Positions 24,538 through 32,091 of a DNA stretch of 64,000 nt are shown here, in pieces. The notes below the pieces were generated by a model, which had not been told where the DNA came from, did no database searches, and was given only the letters and a program-made list of their open reading frames with translations. The DNA is from G963422565 sp963422565. Lineage in GTDB: Bacteria; Pseudomonadota; Alphaproteobacteria; MPNO01. Location: assembly GCA_963422565.1 (NCBI GenBank), contig OY730228.1, forward strand, positions 992,001 through 1,056,000, in the 5' to 3' direction. The translations under genes and the position numbers were made by a program. The stretch's first letter is position 1, and each line of letters begins with the position of its first letter.

Positions 24538-25473
24538 ATGATCCGCAAGACCGTCGAGTTTTCGACGCCTGGCACCCGGCTCTCGGTCGCACACAGCCAG
24601 CTCGTGGTCGAACGGCCCGACCTGCCGAAAGCGACCCTCCCCATCGAGGATCTCGGCGTGGTCATCGTCGACGACATCCGGGCGACCTACACGCAGTCCG
24701 TCTTTCTCTCGCTTCTGGAAGGCGGCGCAACCGTGCTGGTCACGGGCCGCGATCATCTGCCCGCCGGAATGATGCTTCCGCTCGCCGCGCATCACGTCCA
24801 GACCGAACGTCACCGGGCACAGGTCGAGACAAGCGCGCCAGTTCGCAAACGCGCCTGGCAGGCGATCGTGCGGGCCAAGATCGTTCAGCAAGCCACCGTG
24901 CTCTCCCATTTCACCGGAAGTCACGGCGGCCTCGCTCCGATGGCGCGCCGGGTACGTTCGGGCGACCCTGACAATCTCGAAGCCCAGGCGGCACAGAGAT
25001 ACTGGCCGCGCCTGTTCGGCAAGACGTTCCGCCGCGACCGCGAAGCGGAGGGTGTGAATGCGTTGCTGAACTACGGGTATGCGGTCGTTCGAGCGGCGGT
25101 TGCGCGTGCTGTGGTCGCGGCGGGTTTGCTTCCCTCGCTCGGTGTTCATCATCGGCACCGCGGCAATCCGTTCTGTCTCGCGGACGATTTGCTGGAGCCA
25201 TATCGACCCTATGTCGATTGGCGGGTTCGGAGCCTTACGGGAAATGCAGACCGGCCGGTTCCCGACCTTTCAGAGCGCGAGACCCGAGCCGCGCTTCTGT
25301 CTCTGTTCAACGAAACCGTCCGCGTCGGCGGGCGACGGGAGCCTCTGCATCTCGCTCTGCACACGAGCGCGTCGTCGTTGTACCGGACCTTGACTGGTGC
25401 GGTGCAGACGCTTTCGCTTCCCGAGGGGCTTCCCCTGGAACCGGATCTCGTCGATACGGCGGAACTCGGTTGA
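24538..25473 (+). CDS. cas1: CRISPR integrase Cas1, type II
   Basis: 311 aa. Cas1 with Cas2 integrates new spacers. The N-terminal beta domain shows LPIEDLGVVIVDD. The helical catalytic domain shows DNLEAQAAQRYWPRLFG with E148, LGVHHRHRGNPFCLADDL with H205, and E220 in DLLEPYRPYVDW, matching the E/H/E metal ligands of type II Cas1. The gene starts 12 bp after cas9, and its TGA overlaps the cas2 ATG by one base (TGATG), so the three genes form one operon. It appears fully intact. Confidence 0.95.
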   Translation: MIRKTVEFSTPGTRLSVAHSQLVVERPDLPKATLPIEDLGVVIVDDIRATYTQSVFLSLLEGGATVLVTGRDHLPAGMMLPLAAHHVQTERHRAQVETSAPVRKRAWQAIVRAKIVQQATVLSHFTGSHGGLAPMARRVRSGDPDNLEAQAAQRYWPRLFGKTFRRDREAEGVNALLNYGYAVVRAAVARAVVAAGLLPSLGVHHRHRGNPFCLADDLLEPYRPYVDWRVRSLTGNADRPVPDLSERETRAALLSLFNETVRVGGRREPLHLALHTSASSLYRTLTGAVQTLSLPEGLPLEPDLVDTAELG

Positions 25474-25826
25474 TGCCCCCGCCGGGACGGATGAAGAGCG
25501 TTCCCTGGGGGTGGCGTTCGATGTGGGTGATCGCGATGTTCGATCTCCCCACGGACACGCCGAAAGCGCGCAAGGCCTATGCCCGGTTTCGGAAGGATTT
25601 GTTGAAGGACGGCTTCACGATGATGCAGTACTCCGTCTATATCCGGCACTGCGCATCCATCGAGAACGCCAAGGTCCATGTCTCCCGCATGGGAGGCTGT
25701 GTGCCCTCGGCGGGCGAGGTCCGGTTCCTGACCATTACCGACAAGCAGTTCGGCCGAATCGAGATCTATATCGGAAAAACTCGGGAAGCGCCGCCCGATC
25801 CGCCCGCCCAGTTGGAATTTTTTTGA
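25473..25826 (+). CDS. cas2: CRISPR-associated protein Cas2, type II
   Basis: 117 aa from the ATG overlapping the cas1 stop; a second in-frame ATG at 25491 (MKSVPWGW) could also be used. Ferredoxin-like fold with the core strand WVIAMFDLPTDTPKARKAY, containing D24, then LKDGFTMMQYSVYIRHCAS and EVRFLTITDKQFGRIEIY. The C-terminus PPAQLEFF resembles that of other type II Cas2 proteins. It bridges two Cas1 dimers during spacer insertion. The array begins 49 bp after its stop; this AT-richer stretch (ctattttcaaagctttacag) is the likely integration leader. Confidence 0.93.
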   Translation: MPPPGRMKSVPWGWRSMWVIAMFDLPTDTPKARKAYARFRKDLLKDGFTMMQYSVYIRHCASIENAKVHVSRMGGCVPSAGEVRFLTITDKQFGRIEIYIGKTREAPPDPPAQLEFF

Positions 25827-25875
25827 TCGATGGGCGGGCGAAAACGGTCTATTTTCAAAGCTTTACAGGCAGATC

Positions 25876-26373
25876 AGTGTAGCAAATCGAGAAGCGGCCG
25901 CAATCCGCAGCCTCCCATCCGCTGTCGTATCAGGGTCGCCCAGTGTAGCAAATCGAGAAGCGGCCGCAATCCGCAGCTAACCCCGGTTCCTGCGTCGTGG
26001 CGCTCTTAGTGTAGCAAATCGAGAAGCGGCCGCAATCCGCAGCGTGGTAACGGAGGGCATCGGACCAGGAGCGAGTGTAGCAAATCGAGAAGCGGCCGCA
26101 ATCCGCAGCGAGGCGATGACCGCGATCGCCGATCTCTGCAGTGTAGCAAATCGAGAAGCGGCCGCAATCCGCAGCGGCGCCATGCAGGCCATGGCCGCCG
26201 GCACCAGTGTAGCAAATCGAGAAGCGGCCGCAATCCGCAGCAAGTAAAGGCCGGCCTGAAGGCAGAGGGGGAGTGTAGCAAATCGAGAAGCGGCCGCAAT
26301 CCGCAGCTACATGGGGCCTCTACATGGGGTCTCTACAAGTGTAGCAAATCGAGAAGCTGCCGCAATCCGTAGC
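25876..26373 (-). CRISPR. Type II-C CRISPR array: 8 repeats of 36 bp, 7 spacers of exactly 30 bp
   Basis: Repeats start at 25876, 25942, 26008, 26074, 26140, 26206, 26272 and 26338. The first seven are identical; the last has two substitutions. In crRNA sense (minus strand) the repeat begins GCTGCGGATTGCGG, as in Parvibaculum-type II-C, and ends TTTGCTACACT, an extended -10-like element (compare TGCTACAAT of Neisseria repeats). A TTGCGG sits 16 nt before the TACACT, so each repeat may promote transcription of the spacer beyond it. The degenerate repeat lies far from cas2, implying that spacer addition occurs at the cas2 side while crRNAs are read toward cas2. The strand is inferred from tracrRNA pairing. 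Spacer origins are unknown. Confidence 0.97.
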
Positions 26374-26460
26374 ACTGGCTAGTAGCGTACCCGTAAGCTA
26401 CGAGATATGGTTTAGACAGATTTATGGTGTTCGATCTATCGGGGTGTTGGCGATATCCCG

Positions 26461-27105
26461 TTGCGATTCGACGGATCGGGACGGGAGGTGATCCAGCCTC
26501 TGCTGCCGAACGAGCCGTGTGGTGTGCCGCCGGCCGATGACCGCCGGGTTCTCAACGGGATATTCCGCGTTTTGCGCACCGGGACGTCGTGGCGCGATCT
26601 GCCGGAGGGTTGGGGGCCGAGATGCCTGAGGGTTGGGGGCCGAGATGCCGGCGAGGCTTTATCTCGTCGACAGTTCGGTCGTCCGCGCCCACCGACACGC
26701 GGCGGGCCGACCGGCAAGGTCCATGTCGTCGTCGACGCCGACGGTCTGACGGTCGAGTTCGTATCGAGCGCCGGGCGGGTCTCCGACAAGGCCAGGGTCG
26801 AGGAGTCGCTCGACGGCGTGCCCCCGGCGCACGCCGCCGCCGCCGACCGGGGCTATGACGCCGGGGCCATCCTCGTCCGATCCGAGACCATGGCCCGCAG
26901 CCCCATATTCCCACCCGAAGCGATCGAAAGAAGCGGCGCTCGGTCGATCCGGCCCTTTACCGACAGCGCAATCTCGTCGAGCGCTTCTTCAACGGACTCG
27001 AACGCTTCCGCGCGATCGACACACGCTACGACAAACTCGCCCGAAACTTCCTGTCCGCCATCGCTCTCGCATCCGCAAGACCAGGGTCGCGTCATAAACG
27101 AGGCC
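26461..27105 (+). mobile_element. IS5-family transposase remnant
   Basis: Recognisable pieces in order: VIQPLLPNEPCGVPPADDRR with FRVLRTGTSWRDLPE (N-terminal region), LVDSSVVRAHRHAAG (first DDE aspartate) in another frame, GPTGKVHVVVDADG and AAADRGYDAGAI (second aspartate), then after another shift RQRNLVERFFNGLERFRAID (glutamate) and YDKLARNFLSAIALASAR. The pieces span all three plus-strand frames, so it is inactive. A tandem duplication of about 22 bp (ggttgggggccgagatgcc) lies at 26606-26650. It begins about 90 bp after the last CRISPR repeat. Terminal repeats were not identified. Confidence 0.8.
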
Positions 27106-27418
27106 ACGACCTCGACGGGCGGACGCACGCATGGCTGGGCCATGTGGGCGACCGGTCCGCCGATTTCAGCTATAATACCAAACGCGCGCTCCTGGTCGGC
27201 GTCCTGCCTCCGGATCTCGCAGCATGGGCTTTGGTCCGAGCGGTGGAGGCGTTAGAGGGCGGCTTCGCCAGCGCCCGTAGCGCGACCTTGGCGCCGCGTG
27301 GTCGTGTTTGTATCGAAATCCTTCACACTTGCCAAGCGCGCCGATTATCGGGGGGATATCATGGGGTCCGGTTTCGCGCGAGAGGTAAAGCAGGAAGCCG
27401 TTCGACGCTGTACAAAAG
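27106..27418. other. Gap without recognisable gene
   Basis: 313 bp between the IS5-family remnant and the next frame. It contains short open frames but no recognisable protein. The right end of the insertion sequence probably lies in the first part. Codon and base composition drift toward lower GC to the right. Confidence 0.35.
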
Positions 27419-28128
27419 ATGTCGAACGTGGAGATGAGAAACAAGTCCCCACTCGCGGATCGATTGATCTGGCTGGGGGAGGCGTTGCAGCCCGTGTTGA
27501 CATCGTCGAAAAAGCGAAATAAGGCGCGGTTCCGTCGGACGGTTCCGGCAGCGGACATACTCGACATCGTTTCGAGCCATGTCACCAAGCTCGAACGCGC
27601 AACCACGCGACTGGTCGAAGGGGCCAACCTATTGTCGAGCAGCGTCGTCGACGCCCCGGACGTCAGCGAGGTGACGGTGCATCGCATCGTCGGCCGCGTG
27701 GAAGCCTGCCTCGGCGAACTGCACGTGACTATGACGAGATCCGTTCACTCCGCGCCGGTGAACCCTATCGGGAAGACCGTGACCTTCCGGCTAACGTCTA
27801 TCGACAGTTGTTCGACCAGCTTCACGGTTGGATTGAGCAGTTTGTCGAGACCCTCTCCAATCCGATTTCTGCCCTTGATAAGCAAGGATTTCCGACCACA
27901 GGCAAGCAAGAATTGACACTGAATCTTATGCTCGACGCATCAGAGGAGATGAAGCTCCTGATCGACTGTATCGATCGCTACATCGATCAAGCCCCGGCGA
28001 CAGGTGGCCCAGGAAAACAGCCAGAAAAGCGTGCGCCCGACATATTCGACATAGAGATCGGTGTCGCGTTGGGGTATGGCATCGGCAATCTTCCGTTCGG
28101 CGACGATGACGGCGATTGCGATTCTTAG
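27419..28128 (+). pseudogene. Frameshifted gene for an unknown helical protein of about 235 aa
   Basis: The first frame (from an ATG at 27419 or 27434) reads LADRLIWLGEALQPVLTSSK, FRRTVPAADILDIVSSHVTK and VTVHRIVGRVEACLGELH. Near 27729 the frame must shift to read YDEIRSLRAGEPYREDRDLP, LFDQLHGWIEQFVETLSNPI, LNLMLDASEEMKLLIDCIDR and the acidic end FGDDDGDCDS. Base composition is lower in GC than the flanks. The two halves together look like one mostly helical protein; the second half alone could start at an internal ATG (27808). No family was recognised. It lies among decayed defence and transposon fragments beside the CRISPR array. Confidence 0.5.
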
Positions 28129-28340
28129 TCGGAGCGGTCATCGTCGCCTTGAATGGCTTACCGTGGTTGGAAAGGCGCAGATTCTGGCATTCGTGGACGA
28201 TCGCGTAGTCCTGGAATCCGGGGCAACGGTCGGCGAGATCGGCGGCCAGGACGACGGTACCCAAGGTCGCGCGCGAGCCCCGTTTCCGCGTCGTCCACCC
28301 CGGACGGACGACCTGGGGCCGGACTTTTGGCCGCCTTGCC
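28124..28340 (-). pseudogene. Fragment of an M48/YgjP-type metallopeptidase, often adjacent to type I restriction genes
   Basis: The minus strand reads RPKVRPQVVRPGWTTRKRGS, TVVLAADLADRCPGFQDYAI and VHECQNLRLSNHGKPFKATM. Intact YgjP-like hydrolases have a VIVHELLHL...NHGKLFKALM pattern with an HExxH zinc motif. Here the motif is HECQN, so a zinc histidine is lost, and the N- and C-terminal parts are missing. It is a remnant. Together with the nearby HsdM fragment it points to a former type I restriction-modification locus. Confidence 0.55.
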
Positions 28341-28507
28341 CAACAGCCAACCCTTCGCCGCAAGCGTTCGCGGCGATCCTCGGGCGCAGGCGGCGGCACC
28401 CCCGCCGAATGGAATGGCCCGGATGCGGTCCATCATTTGGCTCCGCGCATTCTCGTCGAGGGCAAGGAGCGGTCGGTGGAGGGCGGCGCGCAACCGTCGC
28501 CGCGACA

Positions 28508-28613
28508 GGGTATCGACCGACTTGTCGTCGCGTAGGCTCTTCACGGTGCCGGTCTTGCCGGCCGGCTCCCGCCATTCGTCGGGCAGGAACGACGACACCA
28601 TCTCCCAGTCCTT
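28508..28613 (-). pseudogene. Possible N-terminal fragment of an IS4-type transposase
   Basis: The minus strand reads KDWEMVSSFLPDEWREPAGK followed by TGTVKSLRDDKSVDTL, similar to the start of IS4-like transposases (W..SFLP.W...A...GALK..R). The helices after this are not recognisable. It sits between the HsdM and metallopeptidase fragments and probably records the insertion that broke the restriction locus. Low confidence because only about 35 residues match. Confidence 0.35.
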
Positions 28614-28711
28614 CGTCCTTCCGCGACGCACCCTCCTCCGCCGCATTGCATACCCACCCGCGATACGAATCGCGGACATCATGGACAAGTTGTCGCTTAT
28701 GCACCCCGCTT

Positions 28712-29046
28712 CCCGGCCGCGGGCGCATGATGTGGGCCACGAGGAAGCCGAGCTCGGTCAAGGTGAAGAATTCGCCGATGCCCTCGCCGGCCCCCTCGGC
28801 AAGCTTGCGCAGTAAATATTCGCAGGCACGGACGAGGAAGTCCGGCTGCATGTCGGCGAGGCGACGTCGATAGCGCGGATCGGAAAAGGTCTCGACCACG
28901 GCGGCAAGTCTGGCCGGGTCGATGTCGCGCTCGCCGTCGCGTTCCACCGCGAAGTCCACGAGGTCGACGACGCCTGAAAGCGCGGCTTGTCGCGGACCGA
29001 CACGCGCACCGCCTTGGCCGGATGCTCGCCGATATCGACCGGTCAC
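28712..29046 (-). pseudogene. Fragment of a type I restriction-modification methylase (HsdM)
   Basis: On the minus strand VDIGEHPAKAVRVSVRDKPR appears in one frame. After a shift near 28970 it reads RDIDPARLAAVVETFSDPRY, MQPDFLVRACEYLLRKLAEG and GIGEFFTLTELGFLVAHIM. This is the HsdM region just before the SAM-binding and NPPF motifs, where intact proteins read AYEYLLRKFAEG...GEFFTP.EV..LM. Homology ends abruptly at PRPG (about 28711), and the catalytic part is gone. It is a remnant of a lost restriction-modification system. Confidence 0.65.
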
Positions 29047-29145
29047 GCAGAAGATCTTAGCTCCAGACGCAAGAGGGATCGAATTTTTTCGGAGAGTTCG
29101 ATTTCGTAAACGGCCGGCGCGCCTGTAACGAGTTTGTCGTCTTCA

Positions 29146-29174
29146 TTGACAAATTCTGTTTTGCAGAGAAAATT
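29146..29174 (+). promoter_or_regulatory. Putative promoter of the HpcH/HpaI aldolase gene
   Basis: A perfect -35 TTGACA (29146-29151), 17-nt spacer and a weak -10 AAAATT, in an AT-richer stretch ending 41 bp before the start codon. The -35 overlaps a small inverted repeat (tttgtc...gacaaa, about 29133-29153) that could bind a regulator. Confidence 0.4.
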
Positions 29175-29215
29175 CCGACAAGGTCCCCTTCCCCATCGAG
29201 ACGAGGAGGTCAGCC

Positions 29216-30010
29216 ATGCGGCCGAACCCGGTTCGCGAGATCTGGAGCCAGGGCAGATGCGTGCTCAACGGCTGGTGCGCGATTCCGAGCCCGTTCGCGG
29301 CCGAGGTGATGGCGAGCCTGGGATGGGACTCGCTCACCGTCGACATGCAGCACGGGCTGATCGACTACCAGACCGCGGTGGGCATGCTCCAAGCGATCTC
29401 GACCACCGGCGCGGCGCCGCTGGCGCGGGTGCCGTGGAACGACCCCGCGATCGTCATGAAGATGCTGGACGCGGGCGCCTACGGCGTCATCTGCCCGCTG
29501 GTCAACACCGAGGAGGAGGCCCGCCGCTTTGCCGGCGCCTGCCGCTACCCGCCGCGCGGCTATCGGAGCTCGGGTCCGATTCGGGCGGCGGTCTATGGCG
29601 GCCCCGACTATCTCGATCGCGCCGACGACACGGTGACCGCGGTCGCGATGATCGAAACCGCGGAGGCGCTCGACAATCTCGACGCGATCCTCGCCGTCGA
29701 GGAGGTCGACGCGGTCTATGTCGGCCCGTCCGACATGTCCCTGTCGCTGGGCGGCCGGCCAGGGCTCGACCAGACTGAGCCCCGGGTGATCGCGGCGATC
29801 GAGGCCGTCGTCGGCGCCGCCCGACGCCACGGCAAGCGGGCGGGCATCCAGACCAACGACCCGGCCTATGCAAGGCGAATGATCGCGCTCGGCTTCTCCC
29901 TGGTCACGGTGATGAGCGACATGCGCCTCATGGTCGCCGCCGGCAGCCGCTTCGTCGCCGACATGCGCGCCGACCCCGCCCTCGCGGACGGCGCGGGCGC
30001 GGCGGGGTGA
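29216..30010 (+). CDS. HpcH/HpaI-family aldolase
   Basis: 264 aa; GAGGAGG precedes the ATG. TIM-barrel class II aldolase that cleaves 4-hydroxy-2-oxo acids to pyruvate (or analogues) and an aldehyde. Motifs seen: LTVDMQHGLIDYQT (about 41-54), with the metal-region residues, ARVPWNDPAIVMKMLDAGA, MIETAEALDNLDAIL with the metal glutamate, and VYVGPSDMSLSLGG with the metal aspartate. Metal ligands are intact. It stands alone between the graveyard and convergent rsmD. The substrate is unknown; related enzymes serve homoprotocatechuate and sugar-acid catabolism. Confidence 0.88.
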   Translation: MRPNPVREIWSQGRCVLNGWCAIPSPFAAEVMASLGWDSLTVDMQHGLIDYQTAVGMLQAISTTGAAPLARVPWNDPAIVMKMLDAGAYGVICPLVNTEEEARRFAGACRYPPRGYRSSGPIRAAVYGGPDYLDRADDTVTAVAMIETAEALDNLDAILAVEEVDAVYVGPSDMSLSLGGRPGLDQTEPRVIAAIEAVVGAARRHGKRAGIQTNDPAYARRMIALGFSLVTVMSDMRLMVAAGSRFVADMRADPALADGAGAAG

Positions 30011-30025
30011 TGCCCGCGCCGCCCG

Positions 30026-30595
30026 TCACCCCGCCGCGCCGCCGGGCTGCACGGCGAGGATCGTGAGACGGCCCGCACCGTAGCGCCGGCTGTCCCGCAC
30101 GCGCATTCCGGGCGGCCAAGCGATGCGCTCCTTCGCGCCGGTCTCGGCCAGCAGAAGCGTCCGGGGAACGACCCAGCCGACATCCGCCAGGGCGGCGAGC
30201 GCCGGGGCGGCGAGGCCGCTCCCGTAGGGCGGATCGAGGAAGGCGATGTTGACGGGCTCCGTCGCCGGCGGCGGTCGGAGCGCGTCGGCGGCGATCACGG
30301 TACCGTCCGCGGCCCGGCCGAGCGCGGCGAGGTTGCGGCGGACCCAGCGGGTGTCGGTATCGAGAAAGACCGCGTGCGCCGCGCCCCGCGACAACGCCTC
30401 CAGCCCGAACGCACCGGTCCCGGCGAAGGCGTCGAGCACCCGGGCGCCGGCCAGGGCGGGTGCCCCCTTCGCGGCGGGTGCATGGGCGAGAATGTCGAAC
30501 GCCGCCCCCCGGAGCCGCCCCGAACTCGGCCTGAACGCCCGCCCCGGAGGAGCGGCGAGGGCGCGGCCGCGCAGGTCACCGCCGAGGATCCGCAT
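30026..30595 (-). CDS. rsmD: 16S rRNA (guanine(966)-N(2))-methyltransferase
   Basis: 189 aa, Rossmann-fold SAM methyltransferase modifying G966 of 16S rRNA. It begins MRILGGDLRGRALAAPPGRA, followed by the RsmD-typical RPSSGRLRGAAFDIL (normally RPTxxRVRExLFxxL), the SAM motif VLDAFAGTGAFGLEALSRGA (about 53-72) and the catalytic DPPYGSGLAAPAL (about 120-132). Its start overlaps the end of the upstream pseudouridine synthase gene by 20 bp, as is common for this pair. The P-T to P-S and V-R-E to L-R-G changes in the RPT motif are mild. Confidence 0.9.
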   Translation of the reverse strand: MRILGGDLRGRALAAPPGRAFRPSSGRLRGAAFDILAHAPAAKGAPALAGARVLDAFAGTGAFGLEALSRGAAHAVFLDTDTRWVRRNLAALGRAADGTVIAADALRPPPATEPVNIAFLDPPYGSGLAAPALAALADVGWVVPRTLLLAETGAKERIAWPPGMRVRDSRRYGAGRLTILAVQPGGAAG

Positions 30596-31310
30596 CCCCG
30601 AGCTGCTCGGCGAGCGCCTTCGCCGGGATCTCCGCGACCGCGCTGCGCGCTAGCCGACCGAGCTGGAACGGCCCGTAGGCGATCCGGATCAGCCGGTTGA
30701 CCCGGAGGCCGAGCGATTCCAGCACGAGCCGGACCTCCCGGTTCCGGCCCTCGCGCAGACCGAGGGTCAGCCACAGATTGCTCGCCGCCTCATGGTCGAG
30801 CCGCGCTTCGATCGGCCCGTAACGGATGCCGCCCACGACCGGCCCCTCGGCGAGGGCGGCGAGCCGGTCCGGATCGACGCGACCGTGGGCGCGCACCCGG
30901 TAGCGGCGCAGCCAATCGCCGCGCTCGAGCCGCCCAGCAAGCGCGCCGTCATTGGTGAGCAGCAGCAGCCCCTCCGAGGCGATATCGAGGCGGCCGACCG
31001 AGACCAGCCGCGGCAGCCCGGCGGGGAGCGCGCCGAACACGGTCGGGCGGCCAAGCGGATCGCGCACGGTGCAGATCAACCCGCGCGGCTTGTGATGGCG
31101 CCACAGCCGGCGCCGGTCGGGGGCGGGGACCGCCGCGCCGTCGACGGTGATCCGGCTCTCCGCGCCGACCAGCACGGCGGGGCTCCGCAGCGTCTCGCCA
31201 TCGACCGCGACCCGACCCGCAGCGATCCAGCGCTCGGCCTCGCGCCGGGAGCACAGCCCGGCGCGGGCGAGCCGCTTGGCGATCCGCTCGCCCCCGGCGT
31301 CAACCGGCAC
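30576..31310 (-). CDS. rRNA pseudouridine synthase, RsuA/RluB/RluE family
   Basis: About 244 aa from a GTG at 31310 that overlaps the end of the preceding gene; the longer frame to 31472 has no homology. The S4 RNA-binding domain reads RIAKRLARAGLCSRREAERW and ITVDGAAV. The catalytic domain has VGRLDIASEGLLLLTND with the catalytic aspartate (GRLD), and EGRNREVRLVLESLGLRVNR near the C-terminus. Such enzymes make pseudouridine in 23S rRNA (RluB, position 2605) or 16S rRNA (RsuA). The LDxxSEG and NREVRR-like segments favour RluB, but I leave the symbol open. It is coupled with rsmD. Confidence 0.88.
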   Translation of the reverse strand: MPVDAGGERIAKRLARAGLCSRREAERWIAAGRVAVDGETLRSPAVLVGAESRITVDGAAVPAPDRRRLWRHHKPRGLICTVRDPLGRPTVFGALPAGLPRLVSVGRLDIASEGLLLLTNDGALAGRLERGDWLRRYRVRAHGRVDPDRLAALAEGPVVGGIRYGPIEARLDHEAASNLWLTLGLREGRNREVRLVLESLGLRVNRLIRIAYGPFQLGRLARSAVAEIPAKALAEQLGDADPRR

Positions 31311-32013
31311 AGGCGGCGACGAAGGCGTCGAAAATCCTGGCGTCGCCCGGATCCACGCCGTATTCGGGATGCCATTGAACGCCGAGGCAGAACCGTCGCC
31401 CGGCGGCCTCGACGCCTTCGACGACCCCGTCGGGGGCGCGGGCGTTGACCACGACTCCGGGGCCGGTCGCATCCGCCGCCTGGTGATGGGCGCTGTTCAC
31501 CGCCATCGTATCGCGGCCGACGATGCGATGCAGCAGCGTGCCGGCGACGACCCGCACCGGGTGGCCGGGCTCGTCGCGCGGGTTGGGCTGCTCATGCGCC
31601 AGCGCATCCCGGACTTCGTCTGGAATATGCTGGATCAGGGTGCCGCCGAGCACGACATTGAGGAGCTGCTGGCCGCCGCATATGCCGAGCACCGGCTTGT
31701 CGGCCGCGACGGCACCCCGGGTGACCGTCGTCTCGAACGCGGTCCGCCGGTCCTTCGTGGTCACCGTCGGGTGCTGGCCCCCGCCTCGGTAGAGCGCCGG
31801 GTCTATGTCGAAGGCGCCGCCGGTGACGACCAGCCCGTCGATCCGGGCCAGATAGGTCTCGGCCTCCTCGATTTCGTGCGGCAGCAGCACCGGCGCCCCG
31901 CCGGCGCGGGTCACGGCAGCGCAGTAGTTCTCGCGGACGGCGTACCAGGGAAGCGCGGAATAGCCGCCGGCGGGTTCGGAATCGAGGGTCAGTCCGATCA
32001 GCGGCCGGCTCAT
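31300..32013 (-). CDS. Class I glutamine amidotransferase-like hydrolase (PuuD/peptidase C26 family)
   Basis: 237 aa. The fold matches gamma-glutamyl-gamma-aminobutyrate hydrolase: IGLTLDSEP start, ENYCAAVTRAGGAPVLLP, DGLVVTGGAFDIDPALY, the nucleophile elbow PVLGICGGQQLLNVVLGG (Cys near 112), AVNSAHHQAADAT, and the histidine/glutamate pair GVQWHPEYG. The catalytic triad is complete. PuuD releases GABA from gamma-glutamyl-GABA in putrescine breakdown; other C26 members cut gamma-glutamyl bonds of different compounds. The rest of the puu pathway is not in the window. It overlaps the downstream pseudouridine synthase by 11 bp. Confidence 0.87.
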   Translation of the reverse strand: MSRPLIGLTLDSEPAGGYSALPWYAVRENYCAAVTRAGGAPVLLPHEIEEAETYLARIDGLVVTGGAFDIDPALYRGGGQHPTVTTKDRRTAFETTVTRGAVAADKPVLGICGGQQLLNVVLGGTLIQHIPDEVRDALAHEQPNPRDEPGHPVRVVAGTLLHRIVGRDTMAVNSAHHQAADATGPGVVVNARAPDGVVEGVEAAGRRFCLGVQWHPEYGVDPGDARIFDAFVAACAG

Positions 32014-32091
32014 CCGGGCACTCTATGCCGGCGCCCCCCGCATCTCAACGCCTCGCTTGACCGGGCGCGGCCGCCACCCCAGCCTGGCGCG

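Noticed and set aside
25977..26299. Open frames across the CRISPR array with a repeating peptide (RPLLDLLH)
   Set aside because: The 66-bp repeat-spacer period is a multiple of three, so frames stay open by chance; it is a CRISPR array, not a repeat protein.
25876..26373. CRISPR array read in the plus direction from a leader after cas2
   Set aside because: tracrRNA pairing and the -10-like repeat end both require crRNAs to be read on the minus strand; the cas2-side sequence is better seen as the integration end.
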